A stretch of 64,000 bases of DNA, from positions 372,001-436,000 of the forward strand of contig OZ037835.1 of the NCBI GenBank assembly GCA_964035575.1, given 5' to 3'. Origin of the DNA: Rhynchopus sp. YZ270_cl-10 (taxonomy: Eukaryota; Euglenozoa; Diplonemea; Diplonemida; Diplonemidae). The position numbers were made by a program, and so were the translations under genes. The notes under the pieces are model-generated. The model saw nothing but the letters and a program-made list of their open reading frames with translations. It was not told where the DNA came from and ran no database searches. Shown one piece after another: positions 32,085-41,622 of this stretch; the first letter of the stretch is position 1; every line of letters starts with the position of its first letter.

Positions 32085-32558
32085 TATTCGTTGTTTATTG
32101 TTTGTTGATCGCATCCATCCACCCGTTTTTTATTCAAACCCCAAAAGTCCCGCAAAAACCCGCGTCCTGAAGTACGGGGGAGGTGGAGCACAAAAGGGGG
32201 GAAGGGGAAAACGGCAAGACTCATGACAACCGAAGAACGGCATCTTTCATTTCCAGACGTATTTGAAATCCCAAAATCCACCTATGTTTTTACCCCACCG
32301 GTGTTTGTTGTCTTACTGTAGACATATTGAAACAGCACTCCTACTGTACTGTACTGTACTGTTTCCCACCCCCGCAAACAATAAAGACAAAAGGGAGAGG
32401 TGGTGAAACGCACACACCTCGACCTGTCGGTGAAGTGTGGCTCTACTCCAACCCACCCGACAATAGGAAACAAGGAAGGGAGTTGGTGTACGGTGTTCAA
32501 TTTCTTTTTTTGGCATTGCATGTAACCATATCAAAATCATGTCAGCGCGACTTCGTTT
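32085..32558. repeat. Two dispersed repeats
   Basis: 32100-32266 (CCCGCGTCCTGAAGTA, GGAGGTGGAGCACAAAA, CATCTTTCATTTCCAGACGT) recurs at 44905-44985 and 51843-51980. 32400-32560 (CACACACCTCGACCTGTCGG, GTGGCTCTACTCCAACCC) recurs at about 34025, 36130, 37835 and 54150. No coding. Confidence 0.7.
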
Positions 32559-33683
32559 TTATCTCCCCCAGTTGCATCCGCACAAACGTTTGAACAAGCT
32601 GAGCCCCTCCGTTGGGTGGTCATCATCATCGCAATCATCATCAGCACCCATAAGCTTCTTCAGCTCGCCTTCACGTACTCGGCTGGACACAGCACTGCTG
32701 CAGCCGGCAAGGTGGATGCTCCTCAACGAAGTGCAGTTGTCAGCAGCGTGCTCTTCCATGACCGTAACATTGCTGAATGGCGACAGATCTAGTTCTGTAA
32801 GGCCGGTGCAGGAGTACAGAAAGTACTCATTAATGTGTGTAAGATTGCTGAGTGGTGATAAGTCCAACACTGTAAGGCTGTGGCAGTGGCGAAGGAATGC
32901 GTGACCAATATGTGTAACATTGCTGAGTGGTGACAAATCTAACATTGTCAGGCTCGTGCAGTGGTCAAGAAAGCTGGACCCAATTGCCGTAACATTGCGA
33001 AGTGGTGATAAGTCCACTGCGGAGAGGCTGGCGCAGTTGTGCAGAAATCTGCAACCAGTATGTGCAACATTGCGAAGTGGTGATAAGTCCACTGCTGTGA
33101 GGCTGCTGCAGTTGTCAAGAAAGCTTGGCCCAATTTGTGCAACATTGCAAAGCGGCGATAAGTCCACTGCTGTGAGGTTTATGCAGGCACAAAGAAAGTT
33201 GGTACCAATCCGCATGAGACGTGTCAACCCAGAAAGGTCGACGCTGGTCAACGACCTACACCAGTGAAGAAAATAATCACCGATTTCCGTCACACAGGAC
33301 ACAGCACTCAGATCAAGTGCTGTTAACGATGTGCGCGCCAGGAACCTATTCGGAATGACAGTCGCAACCTCCGCCTGCAGAAGCAAACACGCAACCTCAG
33401 CATCCTCCACAGTCACCAGCCTCTCTGCTGTGATGTCCTCACCCAACGCATGAAGTGCTGCTCTGGCCACAAACTTCTTACTTTCCGTCAGGATGATTGT
33501 GTCTCCAGCACTCAGCTGCGTGATGTCGTCTCCTTCGTCCTTCCCTCCGAAGCCCATGTGGAAGCTGTCCTCAGCCAACCCCACTGCAGACGCCACCTTC
33601 TGCCGCATCGTCTCCGTTGTGTCATCCACACCCACCTCGATCACATACGAGTTGTCTGCACAGTCCTTGATAACTACTTCCAT
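32559..33683 (-). CDS. Ubiquitin-like/leucine-rich repeat protein, intact, acidic tail
   Basis: This 374-residue paralogue starts at the family ATG (MEVVIKDCADN). It has eight LRRs; the last one and the cap are followed by an unusual tail (KKLMGADDDCDDDDHPTEGL, ending CGCNWGR) unlike the common CCSVS end. A small duplication in its leader puts the usually out-of-frame upstream ATG (MFTHHSPNSHN) in frame with the gene, so an N-terminal extension of up to 44 residues is possible on an unspliced transcript. The family start is preferred because it is shared. Confidence 0.9.
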   Translation of the reverse strand: MEVVIKDCADNSYVIEVGVDDTTETMRQKVASAVGLAEDSFHMGFGGKDEGDDITQLSAGDTIILTESKKFVARAALHALGEDITAERLVTVEDAEVACLLLQAEVATVIPNRFLARTSLTALDLSAVSCVTEIGDYFLHWCRSLTSVDLSGLTRLMRIGTNFLCACINLTAVDLSPLCNVAQIGPSFLDNCSSLTAVDLSPLRNVAHTGCRFLHNCASLSAVDLSPLRNVTAIGSSFLDHCTSLTMLDLSPLSNVTHIGHAFLRHCHSLTVLDLSPLSNLTHINEYFLYSCTGLTELDLSPFSNVTVMEEHAADNCTSLRSIHLAGCSSAVSSRVREGELKKLMGADDDCDDDDHPTEGLSLFKRLCGCNWGR

Positions 33684-33809
33684 TTTGTCTTCTATTCTTT
33701 GTGTTGCTCTGTTGTGTGGTGGGGTTGTGGGGTTGTGGGAGTTGGGGCTGTGGTGGGTGAACATGGTCAAAGAAAAACAACACCTCACCAAAGCCGCTTC
33801 CAACGACGA
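33684..33809 (-). promoter_or_regulatory. Conserved upstream block, subtype 2
   Basis: Same module as 31439-31556 with an 8-bp internal duplication (GGGGTTGT repeated at about 33720-33736) that restores frame between the upstream ATG and the main ATG. Confidence 0.55.
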
Positions 33810-34740
33810 CACCATTAAAAACTGTTATTCACACAAATTGCAACAAAGGGGGGGAGAGCTCAAACAAGTCTTTGTATATATTACACACAGTATTTCCACA
33901 TTTAAACAATCCCTTAGTATCAACCAACGTGAATAGAAGTTGGCCCACGTACTACCACGTTAGCAGCGCCTGCATGATAAACCACGCTGGTAGGTAACAG
34001 GAGAGGAACAGAGAGCACAGTTGCTGGGGGTGGTGAAACACACACCTCGACCTGTCGGTGAAATGTGGCTCTACTCCAAGCCGCCCCGGATTAGAAAAAT
34101 GGAAAAAGCATGGGAGTACGGTGTTCAATTACCTTTTAGCATTGCATGTAATCATAAAATTGAAACCGCACCCTACTTGTCATTTTTATGTTTTTCCCCC
34201 ACCCCCACAAACAATAAAGCAATAAAAACAATAAAGACAAAAGAGAGAGGATGTGGCGAAACGCACACACCCAAAAACAAGATCACTATCTTGGCCACCT
34301 CAGCTTTGCTGATGATTTCATACCCCCTCCCCTTTCTTTCAACCGTTACGGTGGACTCCCCCACCAGCGCGGCCTTTCCCCTTAGGCGTGCACGACCGAG
34401 CGTTCGGTCCCTGCCGATATTTCGGCACTGTCAGTGACCCACACAAAACCACGCAACTCACACCCGTGTATGTGTCCGCCGATATTTCGGCACCGTCCGC
34501 ATCGCTCACACACGAGCAAACTCCACCGATTTTTCGGTGCACGTGTTCTTACCCCTGTTTCAATCACTCGCGGATCGATTACAAAATAATAAAAACCCCT
34601 GTCATCCTTTGTTTAGTTGGTACGCTACCCACGTCATACGCCTGAAGTACAGAAATGAGGTGAGTGCACAATAATAGGGGAAAGGAATAAACGACAAGTC
34701 TCAGATGTTTCAATCATTTCCCACCACAAAGTATTTGTCC
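33810..34740. repeat. Segmental duplication, copy 1
   Basis: Near-identical to 37595-38517 apart from small indels. It contains the dispersed CGACCTGTCGG repeat and a palindromic CCGATATTTCGGCAC motif (twice here, once in the other copy). No gene. It resumes after the inserted element, at 35514-35610. Confidence 0.8.
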
Positions 34741-35513
34741 CAAGGATATCTCTAAATCCGTCCCTTTTTGGCCAAATTCCGAAATCCCAATCCAAAAAAT
34801 TCCCTGTTTTTTTGGTATAGTTTTTGGGCTGTTTTTTTGACTTTTTTGTGGGGGGAAAAAAAAATTTCCCGATTGTCGTCAGGGCTCTCGCCGGGGGTCA
34901 TTTGGGGTCCCGAGCTTTCCCCCCGTAAAAGCGGTCGCTGCGCGCGCTTCGCGCGCGCGACTCCCTGCCAGTGCAGGGAGGCGTGGCGCTTTCTCCCCTC
35001 TAGGCAGGTGGGGAGGGTGAACCACAATCCGTAGTGTGTCAGCCTTATCAGTAACCTCGGTACATTTATGAAAGAAACGGCAGTCATGGCACCCAAAGGT
35101 TCCTGGCGAAGCCACGGTACGCAACATTTGAGATCTCCTCCGTCTTCCAACCCTCATAATTGAATGCGATTGACACGTCTTGTCCTTCTTCTTGTGCACA
35201 ACCTCAAATGTCTCTGATGCTGGACGTTTGCCTGCAACTGACGTGAACATCCGCACTCACAACTACAGCAACCGCCTGCAGAGCCAATTTTTTCCTCAAA
35301 AATCCGGGACTTTTTTTTTTTTTTCCTTTTCCCCTTTTTTCGCTTTATTTGATCGCGTTGATCGATCGCATCCCACAGGCGAAACTCTCTGGGGGTGGGG
35401 TGGGGTAGAATGTACCTGAAATTGCTGTAGGGAAAAACAGGGAATTTTTTTCAGGGAATTTTTTTATTTTTCCGAAATCCCAATCCCAATCCAGAATTAG
35501 AAAAATCCCTGAT
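34741..35513. mobile_element. 773-bp hAT-type non-autonomous element
   Basis: The 8-bp target duplication ATTTGTCC (34733-34740 and 35514-35521) is present once in the empty paralogous site at 38510-38517. Imperfect inverted ends begin CAAGGAT and CAGGGAT, the latter typical of hAT elements; subterminal CCGAAATCCCAATCC motifs occur at both ends. It encodes a short frame on the minus strand but no transposase. A long G/C palindrome GCGCGCTTCGCGCGCG is at about 34941. Confidence 0.85.
34879..35250 (-). CDS. Short frame inside the hAT-type element, possibly captured
   Basis: This 123-residue frame has an ATG at 35250 (MFTSVAGKRPASETFEVVHK). The middle has a C-x2-C-x4-C arrangement (FGCHDCRFFHKC), and the end is basic and disordered. 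It is not part of any transposase I recognise. It may be host sequence picked up by the element, or chance. Confidence 0.3.
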   Translation of the reverse strand: MFTSVAGKRPASETFEVVHKKKDKTCQSHSIMRVGRRRRSQMLRTVASPGTFGCHDCRFFHKCTEVTDKADTLRIVVHPPHLPRGEKAPRLPALAGSRAREARAATAFTGGKLGTPNDPRREP

Positions 35514-36478
35514 TTGTCCTCATAAAAAAACCCCCCCCGAGGCATTCACGGCCTACGTTAACGCGTAACCAATTAGCACAGATGAAAACCCCATCTACCT
35601 CACGCCTCTCACAGTGTACAGGGCACTCACCTCCAAACTTTAAGTACGCCTCAGGCACGCCTGAGTATATATCAAGGCATACTTGCGTTTCAGGCGCCTG
35701 GTGTGGATTTTTCCCCCGCGAAAAGGACCTCTGATGCATTTCCGGAGTGATCTGAAAAAATTCAGGGGTCGGACAATTTTTTAGCTAAAAATGCACGTCT
35801 TTAAGTTTGTACCAAAATCAGGGGAAAGTCCTAAGGCATGCCATGTATTTCCCCCGCCCAGAAATGTGCTGAAATCAACCTTCGGTTGTCCTGCTGAGAA
35901 AATTGCGGGGTCGCAAGATATTTTTAGTGGAAAAATATTATGGTTACTGCTTACAGTAAACTGCCTCCTAAACAGAGGCTTCGCAGAAGATGAGTCATGC
36001 CTCGGGTATGTATAAAAAAGGCCTTTGGTCACCCCATAGTTGTACTTAAAATAGAGCTGTGGTCTGTGGATGAAGGAGGCCCTATAAATCATGAAATAGA
36101 AACTTAACACTCATCACACGATAAAACCCATGGGAGAGGTTGTGGTGAAACGCACACACCTCGACCTGTTTGGTGAGAAGTGGCTTTGCAGCGCGGTTCG
36201 TCCCTAGAACCGCGAGTGTGTTCAAAATGCTTTGTTTCTATTTCCTCCTTCATTTCATGAGGTGACAATACAAAAACCCACCAAATATTTTCCCCGACCC
36301 CAAATCCTCCCCGATAATACCCCACCAACGTTTGGTGGACGACTGTAGCAGCTTTAATGAGGCTACCGCTCTGTACACAGCCTGGCACACCACTGCTCCA
36401 TCCGGTAAGCAAGCTAGGCAAGGAACGTAGAGCAGCAGAGCTGCTCTACGTTCCTTGCATAGCTTCTCCTGTCGCTCT
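35514..36478. other. Intergenic
   Basis: 35514-35610 continues the segmental duplication (matches 38510-38615). 35620-36110 shows no recognised feature. 36130-36190 is a dispersed-repeat copy. 36315-36470 matches the 3' flank near 20593 and holds a small hairpin of GCTCTACGTTCCTTGC around 36440. Confidence 0.4.
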
Positions 36479-37477
36479 TTACGAAACACTGCAGCAAGTC
36501 GGAGGTTCGTCAACCACATACTTGTTCAGCTTGCTTTCACGTACTCGACTGGACACAGCACTGCTGCAGCCGCCAAGGTGGATGCTCCTCAACGAAGTGT
36601 AGCCGATAGCAGGAAGAAGCTTACCAAAGTGCGTAACTCTGCTGAGTGGTGATAGGTCTAGTTCTGTGAGGCTGGTGCAGCCGGCAAGAAAACTGTCTTT
36701 AATGTGTGTAACGTTGCAAAGTGGAGATAAGTCCACTACTTTGAGGCTCCTGCATAAGTAAAGAAAGAGGCCATCAATTTGAGTAACATTGCAAAGTGGT
36801 GATAAGTCCACTGCTGTGAGGCTGGTGCAGAAGGCAAGAAACCAGCCATTAATGTGTGTAACATTGCTGAGTGGAGATAAGTCTAGTTCTGTGAGGCACC
36901 TGCAGTTGAAAAGAAAGCGGTCATTAAATTGTTTAACATTGCGAAGTGGTGATAAGTCCACTGTTGTGACGCTCATGCATTCGGAAAGAAAGCTCTCGCC
37001 AATCCGGGTGAGACGTGTCAACCCAGACAGGTCGAGGCTTGTTAACGTTGTGCAACCGTAAAGAAACGCATCGCCAATTTCCGTCACACACGACACAGCA
37101 CTCAGATCAAGTGCTGTTAACGATGTGCGCGCCAGGAACCTATTCGGAATGACAGTCGTGACCTCCGCCTGCAGAAGCAAACACGCAACCTCAGCATCCT
37201 CCACAGTCGCCAGTCTCTCCGCTGTGATGTCCTCACCCAACGCATGAAGTGCTGCTCTGGCCACGAACTTCTTACTTTTCGTCAGGATGATTGTGTCTCC
37301 AGCACTCAGCTGCGTGATGTCGTCTCCTTCGTCCTTCCCTCCGAAGCCCATGTGGAAGCTGTCCTCAGCCAACCCCACTGCAGACGTCACCTTCTGCCGC
37401 ATCGTCTCCGTTGTGTCATCCACACCCACCTCGATCACATACGAGTTGTCTGCACAGTCCTTGATAACTACTTCCAT
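36479..37477 (-). CDS. Ubiquitin-like/leucine-rich repeat protein, intact, seven repeats
   Basis: This 332-residue paralogue has the standard ubiquitin-like domain (1-70), linker, seven LRRs and cap. The tail is shortened: RESKLNKYVVDEPPT runs directly into CCSVS where relatives have about ten more residues, an in-frame deletion. The upstream block is subtype 2. The reduced repeat number relative to 5609 and 41623 indicates unit loss or gain. Confidence 0.9.
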   Translation of the reverse strand: MEVVIKDCADNSYVIEVGVDDTTETMRQKVTSAVGLAEDSFHMGFGGKDEGDDITQLSAGDTIILTKSKKFVARAALHALGEDITAERLATVEDAEVACLLLQAEVTTVIPNRFLARTSLTALDLSAVSCVTEIGDAFLYGCTTLTSLDLSGLTRLTRIGESFLSECMSVTTVDLSPLRNVKQFNDRFLFNCRCLTELDLSPLSNVTHINGWFLAFCTSLTAVDLSPLCNVTQIDGLFLYLCRSLKVVDLSPLCNVTHIKDSFLAGCTSLTELDLSPLSRVTHFGKLLPAIGYTSLRSIHLGGCSSAVSSRVRESKLNKYVVDEPPTCCSVS

Positions 37478-38711
37478 TTTGTCTTCTATTCTTTGTGTTG
37501 CTCTGTTGTGTGGTGGGGTTGTGGGAGTTGGGGCTGTGGTGGGTGAATATGGTCAAAGAAAAACAACACCTCACCAAAGCCGCTTCCAACGACAACACCA
37601 TTAAAAAATGTTATTCACACAAATTGCAAAAAGGGGGGAAGAGTTCAAACAAGTCTTTGTATAATATGGCTATTATTATCAATACAGTATTTCCACATTT
37701 AACACGTTTTTGTATCCCTTAGTATCAACTAACATGAATAGAAGTTGGCCCACGTACTACCACGTTAGCAGCGCCTGCATGATAAACCACGCTGGTAGGT
37801 AACAGGAGAGGAACAGAGAGCACAGTTGCTGGGGTGGTGAAACGCACACACCTCGACCTGTCGGTGAAATGTGGCTCTACTCCAACCCACCCCGGATTAG
37901 AAAAATGGAAAAAGCATGGGAGTAGGGTGCGGTGTTCAGTTTCCTTTTAGCATTGCATGTAATCATAAAATTGAAACCGCACCCTACTTTTCCTTTTTAT
38001 GTTTTACCCCCACCCCCACAAACAATAAAGACAAAAGAGAGAGGATGTGGCGAAACGCACACACCCAAAAACAAGATCGCTATCTTGGCCACCTCAGCTT
38101 TGCTGATGATTTCATACCCCCTCCCCTTTCTTCAACCGTTACGGTGGACTCCCCACCAGCGCGGCCTTTCCCCTTAGGCGTGCACGACCGAGCTTTCGGT
38201 CCCTGCCGATATTTCGGCACTGTCAGTGACCCACACAAAACCACGCAACTCACACCCGTGTATGTGTCCCGTCCACATCGCTCACACACGAGCAAACTCC
38301 ACAGACTTTTCGGTGCACGTGTTCTTACCCCTGTTTCAATCACTCGCGGATCGACTACAAAATAATAAAAACCCCCTTTCATCTTTCGTTTAGTTGGTAC
38401 GCTACCCACGTCATACGCCTGAAGTACAGAAATGAGGTGAGTGCACAATAATAGGGGAAGGGAATAAACGACAAGTCTCAGATGTTTCAATCATTTCCCA
38501 CCACAAAGTATTTGTCCTCATAAAAAAACCCCCCCACCCCGAGGCATTCATGGCCTACGTTAACGCGTAACCAATTAGCACAGATGAAAACCCCATCTAC
38601 CTCACTGCCTCGCAGACAGTGTACAGGGCACTTGGCCTACCTGAGAGAGTTGCGCAGCTGAGTGAAGCAGCTGTCACAGCGGAGCTGCTGCCTAGCTTCT
38701 CCTGTCGCTCT
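37478..38711. other. Segmental duplication, copy 2, with empty element site
   Basis: Matches 33684-34740 and 35514-35610. 37478-37594 is the conserved upstream block, subtype 2. The single ATTTGTCC at 38510-38517 is the unoccupied target of the 773-bp element. 38640-38700 holds a shortened copy of the plus-strand AELL peptide relic. Confidence 0.7.
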
Positions 38712-39501
38712 TTACGAAACACTGCAGCAATGTACGGCTTCCTTCGTCTTGTCGTTGCCATGTGTCGGAGGTGCGTCAACCACATACTTCTTCAGCTCGC
38801 CTTCGCGTACTCGACTGGACACAGCACTGCTGCAGCCGGCAAGGTGGATGCTCCTCAACGAAGTGTAGCTGTAAGCACGAATCTTTCCCAAATGCGTAAC
38901 TCTGCGGAGTGGTGATAGGTCGAGTTCTGTGAGGCTGCTGCAGTCGGTGAGAAAGTATATACCAATGTGAGTAACATTGCTGAGTGGTGATAAGTCCACT
39001 ACATTCAAGACTTTGCAGTGGGCAAGAAACCAGTCAGCAATGTGTGTAACATTGCTGAGTTGAGATAAGTCTACTGACGTGAGGCCGCTGCAGAAGGCAA
39101 GAAAACCGTCTTTAATGTGAGTCACATTGCGAAGTGGTGATAAGTCTACTGATGTGAGGCTACTGCAGTTGTAATGAAAGTGGTAATCAATGTGTGTAAC
39201 ATTGCGAAGTGGTGATAAGTCCACTGCTGTGAGGCTGGTGCAGCCGGAAAGAAAGCTGTAACCAATCCGGGTGAGACGTGTCAACCCAGACAGGTCGAGG
39301 CTTGTTAACGTTGTGCACCCGTCAAGAAACGCATCGCCGATTTCCGTCACACAGCACACAGCACTCAGATCAAGTGCTGTTAACGCCGTCTGTGCCAATG
39401 GTGAGCGCGCCAGGAACCTATTCGGAATGACAGTCGCAACCTCCGCCTGCAGAAGCAAACACGCCACCTCAGCATCCTCCACAGTCTTCAGCCTCTCTGC
39501 T
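38712..39501 (-). pseudogene. LRR segment of interrupted gene I
   Basis: Seven LRRs, cap and CCSVS tail are intact in one frame from the linker KTVEDAEVACLLLQAEVATV. The first repeat is preceded by ARSPLAQTALTALDL, a small in-frame expansion shared with the genes at 22849 and 41623. The frame is cut at 39501 by the 602-bp insert. Confidence 0.85.
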
Positions 39502-40103
39502 CTAAACGTTTTTAAAAATAGGATGGAACACCCCGTTCCGAAGAGGAATGCAGCCACCCCGAAAAAGTGGGGGGTGTGTCGCCAGTCTGCGGTGAGAAAC
39601 TCCTCCCTGAGTCAAAACTGCCGCTGGTTAGCGCTGGCTAAGGTTCCCTTTTCACCCGGTCACAATCGAGTCTCGCTCCGTCGGCGTTGACTGCACTGCA
39701 AAGCCCCTTGGTCCACCGTCGTAAAAAGACACCACAAAAAGCGTAGGTAGGTGGGGGACCGGCAGGTTACAGACAGAGGCAGTACGGAGCTAAGGTGTCG
39801 GCGGTCGCGGGTTTCCGTGGAGGCCTGCCCCCCGTGGAGGTCTTGGGATCTGGGAGTTGTGGAAGTAATCGGCTCAGAGTACCCTGCTTTCCATGCACGA
39901 CTCGAGCTCCTTGTGGTAGGATATTGGGGTCCCGGGAAGCACCCTTCGCCCCGAGGTCCCACCACCCCAGACAGTTTGTAGGTCTAAAAGCACAACGTAC
40001 TTGTCCAGGACCTGGCCGCTCTTGGGTTCTCTCAAAAAAAGATACTAATCCCGTACGCCCGTGCACCGCAAAAATGTGCTATGGGGGGCGGTCCGCCGTC
40101 GGG
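39502..40103. mobile_element. 602-bp insert, copy 2, with 19-bp target duplication
   Basis: Flanked by AGTCTTCAGCCTCTCTGCT at 39483-39501 and 40104-40122. Nearly identical to 4400-5001 throughout, with only a handful of differences, and at the same codon position of its host gene. Confidence 0.85.
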
Positions 40104-40376
40104 AGTCTTCAGCCTCTCTGCTGTGATGTCCTCACCCAACGCATGAAGTGCTGCTCTGGCCACGAACTTCTTACTTTTCTTCAGGATGATTGTGTCTCCA
40201 GCACTCAGCTGCGTGATGTCGTCTCCTTCCTCCTTCCCTCCGAAGCCCATGTGGAAGCTGTCCTCAGCCAACCCCACTGCAGACGCCACCTTCTGCCGCA
40301 TCGTCTCCGTTGTGTCATCCACACCCACCTCGATCACATACGAGTTGTCTGCACAGTCCTTGATAACTACTTCCAT
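40104..40376 (-). pseudogene. Ubiquitin-like domain of interrupted gene I
   Basis: The ATG at 40376 starts MEVVIKDCADNSYVIEVGVD; the frame is intact to AERLKT and then enters the 602-bp insert. The upstream block at 40377-40495 is subtype 2. Confidence 0.85.
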
Positions 40377-40868
40377 TTTGTCTTCTATTCTTTGTGTTGC
40401 TCTGTTGTGTGGTGGGGTTGTGGGAGTTGGGGCTGTGGTGGGTGAACATGGTCAAAGAAAAACAACACCTCACCAAAGCCGCTTCCTTTGTAGGTAGCCG
40501 TACACATTGAGGTATCATGGAGAGCTTGGAAGGAGAGCAGTGACAGCTTTTTGATAAATATTAGCGAAAGACAAAGAAGGGGAGGAAGCATATTTTTGAA
40601 TGAAAGTGATTACGTTTTGGGTACGGGGCGGGGAATAATATCTGTACGATAAAAAGATACGCGAGATTATTGTTTTATCTTGTTCATTCTACCTTTCTGC
40701 GAAGTGAATCGCGAGGTTCTGTCTCTTATTCTCTGTTTCTTTCGTAATCCGACATAAGACGCAGTTAGTAGTGAGCGTAGCGAGATAGGATTGCTACGTC
40801 TCGGGAGGTCTAGAGGTATAAAGTGAGGTTGATAGTGCAAACGCCTCTGGGACGCAGACACTCATATA

Positions 40869-41000
40869 CCGTATTCGTAAATATGTTCGACCGTACTAAT
40901 GTTCGACCGTAAATATGTTCGACCGTAATAAAGTTCGTCATTTTCCGGATTTTTCTGGAAGTTCGACACTTTTTACGGTCGAACATATTTACGAATACGG
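40869..41000. mobile_element. 132-bp MITE with TA target duplication
   Basis: Inverted ends CCGTATTCGTAAATATGTTC and complement, with internal ATGTTCGACCGTA repeats. TA flanks both ends (40867-40868 and 41001-41002). The paralogous copy at 43458-43459 lacks it and has one TA. A Tc1/mariner-type origin is likely. Confidence 0.9.
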
Positions 41001-41357
41001 TAAATGAATCTCTTTTCTCTCAATTGTGAACAAAAATGACAAAAACATTCTTCACAACGCCAATAGGGGGAAACGCCATTCTTCACAACGCAACTCTGTT
41101 CGCTAGACCTCCCGCTCTTGTCTCTCTTGTCTCTAATGAACACACACAGAGGGGCGGGGGGGAACAAATAGCACCTCAGGGTCCCTGACAGTCACAGACG
41201 TGATGTATCTGAGACAGTCACACTGAGTATCTTCATCAGGAACCGAATGCAAAATAATAGATCCTTCTAAAAGAAGAGATTCTTCGTGACCTCACAGAAC
41301 AACACAATTGTCATGTCAACTCGATGTGGGGACGGGTGAATAATGCATGTGCCGTTA

Positions 41358-41459
41358 CCGTATTTTATTGGACCTACTTTATATGGACCGAAAAATTGCT
41401 GGACTCTTTGGGAGAAAATCGGGAAGTTGGACTAATATTACTGTCCATATATAATACGG
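41358..41459. mobile_element. 102-bp MITE with CCGTATT ends
   Basis: Inverted ends CCGTATTTTAT and ATATAATACGG with imperfect inner arms (TTGGACC, GTCCATA). TTA flanks both ends. It is related in its tips to the 132-bp MITE. Confidence 0.7.
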
Positions 41460-41622
41460 TTAGGGTAATTACACAACGAAAAAGCAACTGTGTTTTCTGA
41501 GTGCCTCACTGACTCTCATTCAGATACTGTCTTCTAAGACTCACACAGACGTCGCAGCTGAGTGAAGCAGCTGTCACAGCGGAGCTGCTCTACGTTCTTT
41601 GCCTAGCTTCTCCTGTCGCTCT

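Larger units (their letters stand above)
40377..41622. repeat. Duplicated upstream region, copy 1
   Basis: Matches 42967-43795 at well over 95 percent until the sequence GGGGACGGGTGA (41338), apart from an extra inserted MITE. It contains no gene. 41360-41460 holds a second MITE, and 41540-41600 a shortened plus-strand peptide relic. Confidence 0.8.
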
